Positions 1 to 9,615 of a stretch of 64,000 nucleotides of DNA are shown here, in pieces. The first letter of the stretch is position 1, and each line of letters opens with the position of its first letter. Under the pieces are notes generated by a model that was not told the DNA's origin, ran no database searches, and saw only the letters and a program-made list of their open reading frames with translations. Origin of the DNA: Onchidella celtica. Taxonomy: Eukaryota > Mollusca > Gastropoda > Systellommatophora > Onchidiidae. The translations under genes were made by a program, and so were the position numbers. Location: NCBI GenBank assembly GCA_963931925.1, contig OZ007581.1, positions 22,068,947 to 22,132,946 on the forward strand, read 5' to 3'.

Positions 1-1082
1 GCTCGGTTTTTTGTTTTTTTAGTGATGCGAAGAAGACGGTGTCTCATCTTATCGTTTCTAGTATCTTTGACAATAGTATATAGCTTAACGCAGACGTTTC
101 AAATTTTGTGAAGGCTTTACAATAGACGATATCACAGGCATGACTTCAGTTCTCCGTTTAACAGAAAATACAATTTTCGCACTTTATTAACACAACCTAA
201 TAAAACGTTGACAACTCTCAGAATACTCCCAAATGTGGACCCTGTAAAAGCTCGGTATACAGCATCTCCCGTGGGTTCATTTCCACCCGGGAACCAATAG
301 AGTAACCGACAGATTGGTTGACGCACTGCTGGAGCTTTGATTCAATACAAACACGGTACCGCCCCTTTGTGGCTCCATCTAGTCCTAGCAATTTATCACA
401 ACAGCTGCCAGAATCGGGCGTGAACATACGTTCCCTTCTTGCTGAAGACGCGAGTGCTCGCTGTCGTCAGGATCAATCATCTTCTCGGTTTAGGGCAAGC
501 TGAAACGATATTTTGTGTGGCCGAACGATGGGTGGGTGGATTTGGAAAAATGGGTTTGTTTTTTTAAAGTATTAATTGTGAAATTAAGAGTGTTGTGTTG
601 AATCTATATGGGTGCAGCCATATTACAAACCTGAGTCATTTTGAATCCTATGGGGGCCGCCATATTGAGAAACTGGGGTTTACACCTGATCGCTAGGCTG
701 CCAAGCTCTGCCACCTCCGTGACATTGAAAATCAAAATGGAAAGCCTGTTTCTGTCCATTTTAATCGACCAGACCATGAGCCATCCAACGACATTCACTG
801 ATGTACACTTTGAGACCGAACAACGTTTAATTTTCCAGCTCAGCACTATCACTCCCCATGGCATCAATGTCCAACATTGCCTTCGATAATTCCACTGTTG
901 CCAATATCAAAATATATTTTTAAAAATTTCTTTATTATTTTCTTTCATTTTTTTTTTTTAATTATTTTTTCTTAATCTTTTTCTTTCATCTTTTTCTTTT
1001 CCTTCACTGCGACTCCTGACATTGCGCACCATCCCTGTCTTGTGCTCTGGAGGCACTATATGGCGCCTTCATCTTGGTTACT
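1..1082. other. Non-coding stretch, no gene seen
   Basis: AT-rich sequence with only short, overlapping reading frames on both strands and no recognisable domain. A short motif around GCCATATT occurs twice (near 615 and 660) in similar context. I see no exon signals or RNA gene here. Confidence 0.5.
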
Positions 1083-1365
1083 AACCAAATGCGTCACTTC
1101 GAGCTTCCATGCTTTTGGCGGACGGACGTGCTATGGTGCTGCTAACGAAGCAAGAACTCGCAGCTAAGTAAACTGTTTCACTTCGTTCCTGTCGAAGTCT
1201 TTTATTGTTCGTTTTTTGTTTTTTTTTTCACTTGAAAAAGGCGAAAGCCGAAAATTTCGTGTATTTTCTGTCCTCTTTAGTTTGCTTTGTATTCTTTGGG
1301 TTTTATTTCTCACGCGGGGTTTTGCAACATACAACCTTTTCTTTTTGCCCAATTTTGGCTGCCTT
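1083..1365 (-). repeat. Dispersed repeat, copy A (inverse of copy at 13886-14203)
   Basis: Read on the minus strand this stretch aligns over most of its length with 13886-14160: both contain a segment ending in GGTTGTATGTTGC or AGTTGTATGTTGCG, a block with GAGAAATAAAA, the block TTTTCGGCTTTCGCCTTT, and the block CTTAGCTGCGAGTTCTTGCTT. Alignment was by eye. The two copies lie on either side of the large Gypsy element in opposite orientation, which I take as independent insertions. Small hydrophobic reading frames here are chance products of T-rich sequence. Confidence 0.6.
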
Positions 1366-1654
1366 GCTGGCGATTTGGGTTGTACTCTGTGCCTGCCAGG
1401 CAGCCGAAGGCACCTGCGCAACTGAACTCCCCTCAGAATACTCTTTCCCATTTCCAACTGTCGTGCCACACCTTTACTTAAGAGGCGAGCAGCACACCGA
1501 CAGAGTTACTACGGCTCCTTCCTTGGTCCAATTAAGCCCTTACAAATGATGTTTTGTTTGATAATAAAGGCCTGCTCAAGCGGTTTGATAGCACTGCTCA
1601 CGGCTTCACCCCTACTTCTTAATCTGCACTCAGTTGCCCAACTTGCTGTGTATC
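1366..1654. other. Non-coding flank of the Gypsy insertion
   Basis: No domain or convincing reading frame. The last four bases before the LTR (1655-1658, ACTA) are the left target-site duplication of the element that follows. Confidence 0.5.
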
Positions 1655-1658
1655 ACTA

Positions 1659-4156
1659 TGTTGGATGAACTACGAGTGGCTAATGTGGTTACTGCGTGGG
1701 TTCAATAGTAACTCCCTTAAGGATACACAGGATTAACAAACACAGGGTTCTGCTGGCAATCTTATTTATTCAAAAAGCCTAACAACGGTATCACTACCAA
1801 ACAAAAAAGCCCAACCAGCCATAAGCTGGAACAAGAGAAAAAGACGAAAATATGATTAGGATATAATGACAACACTAATCAGGCAATCAATGGTGGACAT
1901 ACATAGTAATAGTATTAAGTATTAAATCAAACAACCACAATATAATATAGAATTTAAGCAATAACCAACTGGATATGTATGCATGGAATAAAATAGCGCT
2001 AAGGTTAATGAATAACAACTACAAGTGGCTATATCATATACACAAGGAGTTTCCTAGTACGCTGGCAACATAAACTAATTAATGTACTAATCAAAGTATG
2101 AAGGACATAACAAATGAAGGGGCAAGAGCACAATAGTTTCGCTCCACTGAGCCGGTGTACAACACATCCAGAGTGGCCATTCCATTTAATAACGCAGTGG
2201 CCAACATGGCCCACTGACCGTCCATAACACAGACGCTGCATCCCAATGCAGGCCATCCTCATAGGCCCACTCCCATTATTAGTACTAACCCGCCCCAGGG
2301 CTATTGTATTGGTTACTTCCCTTCCCAATCGATACTGAAGGGTCATGCCCTTTGACCTTAGCCGCGGAGCTATGCCGCCAGGCTACCATGTGTATGACAC
2401 ACCACTAGATACATAAAGTAATGTGTACATTCCTTAAAATGAAACTGTCCTTCACACACTTACGAAACTCATATAGAAGCATAATACATCTGGATAACTA
2501 TAATGCATGCACATGATATATATATGTCGGCGAGACTCATTGCAACATGTGTAGACTCACTGAAACATTGTTCATCCACCGCCGCACATAGAACAATCCT
2601 GGGGCTCACCCATGTGAGGCCCAACTAATATTATACATCTCCAATACATGTAATTAATTACACATCTTAAACACTAAACACGCAATCACAATCACACTGC
2701 TCTCTATAGCATAGTGGTACTGGCAAGGTACACAAATACCCGTAATACAATCAAGCGTATAGTGCCGCTCGCTGTAACATAAGCCATCCACATCAACATG
2801 TCAGGAAATCCTCACTGCCCACCACAACAAGGCAATGCTACACATACACTATATATAGGCACACAAGCAAATCTTGATAGCTTGGTTAGCGAGCCATCAT
2901 TATCATCTAGCACCGCAAACGTTAACTTTGACAATAAAGTCACAACATCAAGACACTGCGCTGCATCGCGCATCCTACACGTCCAATGACAATGGCAATT
3001 ACCGTTGAGCCGGACTCATAATGGTCTCTGTAGATCAGCATTCTCTACGTGGCATCCAAGAAAAGGGGGGGGGGGTGCGCAAATTAAAGTCACTTCTAAT
3101 ATAATAGTCTCCAACTTACCCAAAGTTTCTCCGGGTCCTGTGCTACCGCTACATGCCTTATGGGGCGGGGTGGCGATGGCAAGCGTCGGCAGGCCTCTGA
3201 GCTGCTACGGGCCCGGGTTGCTGGGCTGGGTTCACTGTGCTGTCGGCTCTTGTCTCTGCGTCTATGATGGAGTGTGTTGACCACTCGAACCGCATCTTAT
3301 TTATGAGCCCGCGCGGACGTCCGAGAGAGCTATTACGTAGCCCGTGTTGCACAAGTGAAAGGCTCGGACATGGAGTCCAGCCCGACAACGTAACCGGTTA
3401 GGGTCCTAACACAATCGAATTTACAGTACGGTTAAAAGGGTGCACACAAAAGTCAATTAGGTATCCCAGTAAACTGCAGAAATTACTCTAACGACCCCTC
3501 CAGCAATAATTGAATAAATTTGACCCAGGTTGGATTTATCGGGGATAACATGCGTCTAACTCATAGTTTGCTTTAAATCCGAGACCCTCTTATTAATTAT
3601 TTCAATAGGATATGTGCATCAAAGTACAACAAAATTGGTACCATTATAAATTGGAAACTTGCTGCTAAAATTCTAACTGACTACTTTTACCAGAAACCCG
3701 GTAATAGTTTTAATATAAATTTTCAAAGTGTCAGGACTAACAACATTCGACAATTTTGTGCGGGATACTTTCGTCCATTAATACGACGTATCTCCATTGA
3801 TAACAAACGTTATCATGAGTACCTATTTTGTACCGATAGGGTATTGTCTACTCTCAAAAATGAATTCGGGTTCCCGTCTTTCTGTCGGTGGATAACAACG
3901 AGTGAGCGAGTTGTAAGAAACTCAAAGCCATGATATAAGAGTTGGAAGCCCGGTACATTTCCGACTGACCAATCAAAATGCGCGCTTTTCACCGTGATGT
4001 GAATAACGGGTCCCGCGCTAGTATTACAAGGGAAATAATCCAATTAATGGTACTCGGCCAAGTGTCCATAAACTACTATGAGTGGCCGTCCCTCACTCAC
4101 GCACCAGAGTTACCATGAAAGCACATTAAAAATAAAAAGTCGTTCATCCTCTCACA
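1659..4156 (-). repeat. 3' LTR of the long-LTR Gypsy element
   Basis: This is the direct repeat partner of 9616-12113, offset exactly 7,957 bases, starting TGTTGGATG and ending CTCTCACA on the plus strand. At about 2.5 kb it is much longer than usual for animal Gypsy LTRs (commonly a few hundred bases). It holds several short frames repeated identically in the other LTR; none resembles a known protein. Confidence 0.95.
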
Positions 4157-4765
4157 TTCTCCCCTGCTAAGTCACGTAGTCCCTTACGTGGCACATACAT
4201 CAATTCAAAGGGTTACAAAAGACCACTGAAGGTATAATCAAACTCTAAGGGGCTATGATACCATCACTTAGAGTAGAACAATTGCAAATTACACACAGTG
4301 AACCGAAGTACAACAATGGTCCATCCTCTTTATAACTACTAACAGGTGGCGTGAACTGGCTAAGTTACTACTGGCATCCTGAAGATGTACACAACAGTCT
4401 CAGCTCTGGCTGTAGTAAGTTACATCATATGGACAAAACAACAGGTCCCAGACCTGCAACGGTGGTCCCAGACCACTATCAGGGTTAACGTAGGATCGAA
4501 CAGTACAAAAAAGACAATATGCTATAAGGGCACTAGTGCAATGAAAAAGGTAAGGTCAACATAGGCATAAAAGTAATTGTAATTAAGCTGTGGAGAAAGC
4601 TAACACGGGCATACTCTCTAACTTAAAATCTTGAGGCGGAGCTCCCTTGGATTCGGTGGTCTATCATCTGGCCTGATGGAAACTCGGGGGGGGGGTCTTG
4701 ATGGATGCGCTCCCCTGCTCTTTCTGCACTCACAGTCAATGTCTAATGTTAATCACTAATAAGAG
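4157..4765 (-). other. Untranslated 3' region and polypurine tract of the Gypsy element
   Basis: There is no reading frame of note and no envelope-like gene. Directly against the 3' LTR the minus strand reads GCAGGGGAGAA (4157-4167), a polypurine tract that would prime plus-strand DNA. A G-run lies near 4686. Confidence 0.7.
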
Positions 4766-7700
4766 TCAGAGGTCCAATCTCTGGGGTTGTCTGTGTGGGC
4801 GGCTGGACCGTCGCACAGGAGGTAGGCGCTGGGAAGTTGTCATCCCAGGTTGCGGGTCCGGTCGGGCTGCAGGTGGCTGGCAAGGGTGGTGAGCCGGGAA
4901 GTACCAGACATCGGTCGACGCAGGCAGTGGAGGCGGGTGCTGTGGATGTGTGTTGACCACTGGGGGGTGAAATAACCGCAAGAGGTCTCCGTTGACCGCA
5001 GAGGCATCTCCATCTGGGTTTCTGATGGTAAAGTAACCACCATGAGGCGGGGGAACAGACAGGACGGTGTGCACAGGACCGGGGTACGGGTCCTGGATCT
5101 TGTGTCGACCAGGATAGTGGTGCTTGACAAGGACATGGTCGCCCGGCTGAAGATGGGCGGCGTTGTGGGGGGTCGTCCTTCGTGCGTCCTGCAGAAGGTG
5201 CGTGGACTCCACCTTCCTCGCTACCTTCGCCCTCAGTTCGTTAAGCCGTTGTATATGCCGCTGGACGTAGTCGCCTACCGAAGTGGAGGCTGGTGTCTCG
5301 TCGCCCAGATAGACATCTAATGGCAGACGTGGTTTCCTGCCAAACAAGAGCTCGTAAGGGGACACTCCAGTGGAAGAATGGGGGGTGGCATTGTAACAGA
5401 AAGTTAATTCCGGCAGGTATTCTCGCCATCTTAACTTCTGTTCTGGGAGTAAGGTGGACAGCAGACTGAACATAGTGCGGTTGAACCGTTCGCACTGGCC
5501 GTTGCCTTGTGGATGATAAGCGGTGGTGCGGGACTTGGTGATGCCATAGTGGCTGCAGAGCTGGCGTACCACTTCAGCCTCGAACTGCCGTCCCTGGTCG
5601 GAATGTAGCCTCTCTGGAACCCCATAGTGGACAATCCACGAGTGAATGAGGTGGCGAACAACTGTCGCTGCTGTCTGGTCCTTGGTTGGCACTGCTACTG
5701 TCCACTTGGTGAAAACATCTGTCATGACCAGTATGTTCTCGTAGCCATCAGTAGTGGGCTCAATTTTTGCGAAGTCCATGGCCACAATTTGCAAGGGGTG
5801 AGTGGCCACAAGATGACCAGTGGGTTTGGCGACACGGACAGGGGGATGCTTAGACCGCTGGCACCGCTCGCACTGTTGGCAATACTGTTGAACCATACTG
5901 GTTTGGTCTGGCCAATAGGTCCGTTGTCGTATATGGGCGAGTGTTCGCTCGGGGCCTTGATGTCCGGTGCCGTCGTGTGCAAACCTAATAGCAGTTTCAC
6001 GATATTTGGATGGTAAGACTACCTGTTTTACTTCTCCGTGGACTGGGTCGAGAATCTTCCGCACTAGTATGCTGTCGTGGATGGAAAGCTTGTGCCACTG
6101 TTTCAGTATGGCGAGGGTGTCACTAGTTAGGTCTTTGCGCTCTATGGCTGTGGGTTTTTGTTGCGCCCTTACTGCTCGGTAGACAACTTGGATGGCTGGA
6201 TCATCTTCTTGGGCAGCTGCTAGGTCTTCGTTATTGAGGGAGGGAATAAGGGCTTTGGCAGGAGACAGGTGCAGATGGTTCACAAACACCTCCTCTCCAA
6301 CCGTGGTGGCAACTTCCAATGGGAGGTGTGTGGTAGACTGCAGGCAGGCGGAAGCAATAGTTACCAATTCATCAGCGTCCTCGTCGGGTGGTGCCGGAAG
6401 GGGGTGTCGGGACAGAGCATCAGCATTCGCATTTTCCTTCCCCGAGCGGTACTTGATATCAAAGTTGAACATTGCGAGTTCAGCTATCCAGCGTTGTTCC
6501 ACTGCACTGCGTTTGGAAGACAGAATATGACTTAGGGGGTTGTTATCGGTGTATACGGTGAAGCAGTTGCCCATCAAATATCCCCGGTATTTCTCGGTTA
6601 TGGCCCACTTCATTGCTAGTAGTTCCAGCTTGTATGAACTGTATCCACGCATCTTCCTCTCGTTGGGCCTCAATCCTCTGCTTGCGTAAGAGATTACACG
6701 TCGTCGTCCGTCCTTCTCCTGGCTGAGGACAGCACCTAGACCTTCATGGCTAGCATCTACTTCCAAGACGAAAGGCTTGTCGAAATCAGGGTAGGCCAAC
6801 ATTACTGCGTCGCTGTAGAGGGCATCTCGCAGTTCCAGGAAGGCTTGTCGGCATTCAGTCGTCCATAGCTCACCCAGTTTTTGGTGCTTCTTGTAGCTGC
6901 CTTGGTTCTGCTGGTTTGCCTTGCTGATGACTTCATGGAGGGGGCGGGCCATTCTGGCGAAATGCTTTATGAAACGACGGTAATAGCCCACCATCCCCAG
7001 AAAAGTCCTTAGGTCTCTCATGGTCTTCGGCATAGGATATTCCGTTATGGCGCGGACCTTGTCTTCATCAGTAGAGATCCCCTCATTCGAGATAGTGTGT
7101 CCTAGGAAGGGTACTGAAGAGCGGGCAAATGAGCACTTGTTGGGATTTAACCTGACGCCAATGGTGCGAAGTCGAGTGAAGACAGACTCCAGTCTCTCCA
7201 GATGTTCGGTAAGGGTTGGCGAAAAGACTAACAGGTCGTCCAGGTAGACCAGCAGTATCTTGAATATGAAGTCACTCATTGTGGACTGCATCAATCGCTG
7301 GAAGGTGGCCGGGGCGTTGCACAGACCAAAGGGCATCCTATTGTATTCGTACAGGCCAAAGGGGCAGATGAAAGCAGTCTTCTCTCGAGATTCTTCCGAC
7401 ATAGCAACTTGATGGTAACCACTGGCGAGGTCTAGGGTTGAGAAGAATTTTGAGCCACCTAGTATGTCTAAACACTCGTCAATCCTGGGAAGTGGGAATG
7501 CGTCCTTCCTGGTCATGCTGTTCAGCTGGCGGTAGTCGACACAGAGTCTCAGCTCGCCTGACTTCTTGCGGCAAACAACAATGGGTGAGGCATAGGGGCT
7601 ACTACTTGGTTGGATCACGCCACGACGCAAGAGGTCCTCAATATGTTCTTGCACTTCCTTCAACTGAGATGGCGGGATCCTTCGGTATGGCTGGGAGACT

Positions 7701-8701
7701 GGCGTGTCATCCGTCACTACTATATTATGTTGCACTCTATCCGTATATCCCAGTTCAGCGTCCGTCCAGGCAAAGACATCTTGGTGTGTGACCAGTAAGT
7801 CCCTTAGCGTGGTTTGCTCGTGGTTGTTTAGGGTTGGGATTGAAACCATCTCGGTAAGCTTTTGTAGAGCCTCAGGTGTGGGGCCTTGTCTTGGTGGGTG
7901 ATTAACGGGGGACCTCGGCGACTCGCAGTTGACGTGGTTGACATGTACAGCAGGACTGGCAGGGTATATCTTTCCCAGAGGGGCACGGGCTGGCAAAACA
8001 ACATCTTCATCCGTCTCATTCACGACTAGAACCTTCAGCTTCCCATCTATTGGAGTCACATAGGTTGTCAGAACAGCCAAGCCTCGGCGTGGACCATCTA
8101 CTATCGCTTCTAAAATTACCGTCTCTTGGTTTCGGGTATTGCCTCCTGTTGCTACTACTGTCTTGACGGTGCGAGCTGGTATCACCGTGGCTTGCTTGGG
8201 GGCTCTAGCGTAGGGGTGCTGCTGTTGTGAGGAGTTTGGTGAGGGCAAGGTTACATCCAGATGGTTTAGGACATTCATCCCTATCAGGCACGAATTCAGG
8301 GCAGGACCGTCCCCGCTCAGGACGAAGACTATTCGATCTTGGGCTGTCTGTCCATCCACTGTCACATCAGCAACCATGTACCCCTCATATGGAATGCTGA
8401 GTCCATTCGCCGCGGTCAGTTGGTAGTGTTGAGTGGGCCTCTGCAATTTTCCCTTGAAGTGCCGCTGGTAGATCGCCGAGGTGACAGTCGTGACTTGTGA
8501 TCCGGTATCGATGGTCCCAGTGACTGGTATTCCATTCAACTGTACCGTCCTGACAGGGAGCTCCCCAACCGCCCGTCGTGTGAATGAGTCCTCACTTGAC
8601 CCATCTGTAGCCGGACTCTGGTCTACAGGGGTCGCCCTTCCCCCTGTGGCTTGCGTTGATAGCGGCGGCAGTCCTTTGCGAAGTGTCCCTGTCGTCCACA
8701 C
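4766..8701 (-). CDS. pol: Pol of the long-LTR Gypsy element (PR-RT-RH-IN)
   Basis: The frame is 1,311 residues long. Order: aspartic protease (DTGS near residue 65), reverse transcriptase (about 330-510, with CVDYRQLNS, MPFGLCNAPATFQ and the catalytic VYLDD at about 485-489), RNase H (EVDASHEGLGAVL near 645, TDNNPLSH), and integrase with an HHCC zinc finger (HQGPERT to CQQCERC) and a DDE core (AMDFAK, HSDQG, GNGQCERFN). A GPY/F-like module follows near the end; I see no chromodomain. This is the ordinary Gypsy order, unlike the element at 52.2 kb. It makes cDNA and inserts it. About 600 bases without genes lie between its end and the 3' LTR. Confidence 0.95.
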   Translation of the reverse strand: MWTTGTLRKGLPPLSTQATGGRATPVDQSPATDGSSEDSFTRRAVGELPVRTVQLNGIPVTGTIDTGSQVTTVTSAIYQRHFKGKLQRPTQHYQLTAANGLSIPYEGYMVADVTVDGQTAQDRIVFVLSGDGPALNSCLIGMNVLNHLDVTLPSPNSSQQQHPYARAPKQATVIPARTVKTVVATGGNTRNQETVILEAIVDGPRRGLAVLTTYVTPIDGKLKVLVVNETDEDVVLPARAPLGKIYPASPAVHVNHVNCESPRSPVNHPPRQGPTPEALQKLTEMVSIPTLNNHEQTTLRDLLVTHQDVFAWTDAELGYTDRVQHNIVVTDDTPVSQPYRRIPPSQLKEVQEHIEDLLRRGVIQPSSSPYASPIVVCRKKSGELRLCVDYRQLNSMTRKDAFPLPRIDECLDILGGSKFFSTLDLASGYHQVAMSEESREKTAFICPFGLYEYNRMPFGLCNAPATFQRLMQSTMSDFIFKILLVYLDDLLVFSPTLTEHLERLESVFTRLRTIGVRLNPNKCSFARSSVPFLGHTISNEGISTDEDKVRAITEYPMPKTMRDLRTFLGMVGYYRRFIKHFARMARPLHEVISKANQQNQGSYKKHQKLGELWTTECRQAFLELRDALYSDAVMLAYPDFDKPFVLEVDASHEGLGAVLSQEKDGRRRVISYASRGLRPNERKMRGYSSYKLELLAMKWAITEKYRGYLMGNCFTVYTDNNPLSHILSSKRSAVEQRWIAELAMFNFDIKYRSGKENANADALSRHPLPAPPDEDADELVTIASACLQSTTHLPLEVATTVGEEVFVNHLHLSPAKALIPSLNNEDLAAAQEDDPAIQVVYRAVRAQQKPTAIERKDLTSDTLAILKQWHKLSIHDSILVRKILDPVHGEVKQVVLPSKYRETAIRFAHDGTGHQGPERTLAHIRQRTYWPDQTSMVQQYCQQCERCQRSKHPPVRVAKPTGHLVATHPLQIVAMDFAKIEPTTDGYENILVMTDVFTKWTVAVPTKDQTAATVVRHLIHSWIVHYGVPERLHSDQGRQFEAEVVRQLCSHYGITKSRTTAYHPQGNGQCERFNRTMFSLLSTLLPEQKLRWREYLPELTFCYNATPHSSTGVSPYELLFGRKPRLPLDVYLGDETPASTSVGDYVQRHIQRLNELRAKVARKVESTHLLQDARRTTPHNAAHLQPGDHVLVKHHYPGRHKIQDPYPGPVHTVLSVPPPHGGYFTIRNPDGDASAVNGDLLRLFHPPVVNTHPQHPPPLPASTDVWYFPAHHPCQPPAARPDPQPGMTTSQRLPPVRRSSRPHRQPQRLDL

Positions 8702-9552
8702 TGGAAACAGGCTCCTGGTCCCTTCTCAGTTCGTTGCCCCCTCGTCCTTCTTCTCCGGTGGCTGAGTGGCTCCTCCTCAGCCAACCGAGACAGGAGAGCT
8801 TCCATTTTCTCCAGCCTGCCGTTGAGATCAGCGATGGCCCGGTCGCTGGTGTTAGCAGTGGCGGCGGCGGAGTGTTGGGGTGGCCTGTTGTCAGCCCTGG
8901 TCGCAATGGCTTGGACGTGGCTGTCGGGGTGTCCCCTGTCGTCATACCAGCGGATGGCAGTGTTCCGGATGTCCAGGAAGGTGGCATCTGGATGCTGGAA
9001 CCTGTATTCACGGAGCTGGGCCGTGAGCGATTCGCTTGAGAGGGCCCCCATGAAGATGTCCCTCAGGATGCTCTCTTCATATATGGGCTCCCTCAGGGCA
9101 GACTGGCGCTTGGTAAGGGCGTCGAACATATCCCTCAGCCGATGGGAGAAACCCCTCACCGTCTCCCCTGGTCGTTGGCGGCACTGGCTCAGGGCTATGA
9201 ACAGGTCGCTGGGTGACCGGTGTTCTCCGAAAGCCTCCAGTATACACTGGAGAGCTCTCTCAGGATCTCGCTGCACCTCCCGGGGGTGGCACTTGAGTTC
9301 CGCCCTCACCTCGGGGCCGACGCTGTTTAGAAGGATGGTGAGGCGGCGGTCCTCGGAGAGTTCTGGCCTGCTGGACCAACAGGCCCGGAGCTGTCCCTCA
9401 AACCTCTCTGCACCTCCTCTCCCCATGTCGCCGTAGAATGTGTCGATCCTCGGCTGCTCTGCTGCCATTATAATGTAGGGCTGTGTTGGCATTGGCGGTG
9501 GTGCGGGGGGTTGTTCCTCATCTGAACTTCGGCTTCCTGTTGTTCGTGGCAT
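8623..9552 (-). CDS. gag: Gag of the long-LTR Gypsy element
   Basis: A 309-residue frame beginning 63 bases inside the 5' LTR edge. The N-terminal half is a capsid-like region of the Gypsy type, with an FRFQHPDATF-like helix region and an arginine-rich stretch. The C-terminus has one CCHC zinc knuckle (CFQCGRQGHFAKDC) for nucleic-acid packaging. It overlaps the start of pol by about 80 bases, pol lying in the -1 frame. That layout fits the -1 ribosomal frameshifting known from many Gypsy elements. Gag would form the intracellular virus-like particle. Confidence is high from the knuckle and position. Confidence 0.9.
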   Translation of the reverse strand: MPRTTGSRSSDEEQPPAPPPMPTQPYIIMAAEQPRIDTFYGDMGRGGAERFEGQLRACWSSRPELSEDRRLTILLNSVGPEVRAELKCHPREVQRDPERALQCILEAFGEHRSPSDLFIALSQCRQRPGETVRGFSHRLRDMFDALTKRQSALREPIYEESILRDIFMGALSSESLTAQLREYRFQHPDATFLDIRNTAIRWYDDRGHPDSHVQAIATRADNRPPQHSAAATANTSDRAIADLNGRLEKMEALLSRLAEEEPLSHRRRRTRGQRTEKGPGACFQCGRQGHFAKDCRRYQRKPQGEGRPL

Positions 9553-9593
9553 GGTTGGGCTTTCTAGACTTACAAACTAACCCTTCTGTGCAT

Positions 9594-9610
9594 CCCACTT
9601 CTTGACACCA
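9594..9610 (-). promoter_or_regulatory. Primer-binding site, probably tRNA-Leu type
   Basis: Five bases inside the 5' LTR edge the minus strand reads TGGTGTCAAGAAGTGGG, starting with the TGG expected opposite a tRNA CCA end. Its complement resembles the 3' end of animal tRNA-Leu (CCCACTTCTGACACCA from memory of vertebrate sequences) with one extra base. The tRNA assignment is inference. Confidence 0.6.
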
Positions 9611-9615
9611 GAAAA

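Noticed and set aside
1205-1549. 114-residue hydrophobic frame that could look like a membrane protein
   Set aside because: It lies on T-rich dispersed repeat sequence also present, not open, at 13886-14203.
2798-3388. Short frames in the LTR, repeated identically at 10755-11345
   Set aside because: They are the same LTR sequence twice; identity reflects LTR youth, not coding constraint, and no protein family is recognisable.
4157-4765. Envelope gene between pol and the 3' LTR of the long-LTR Gypsy element
   Set aside because: No reading frame of useful length and no signal or fusion-like sequence.
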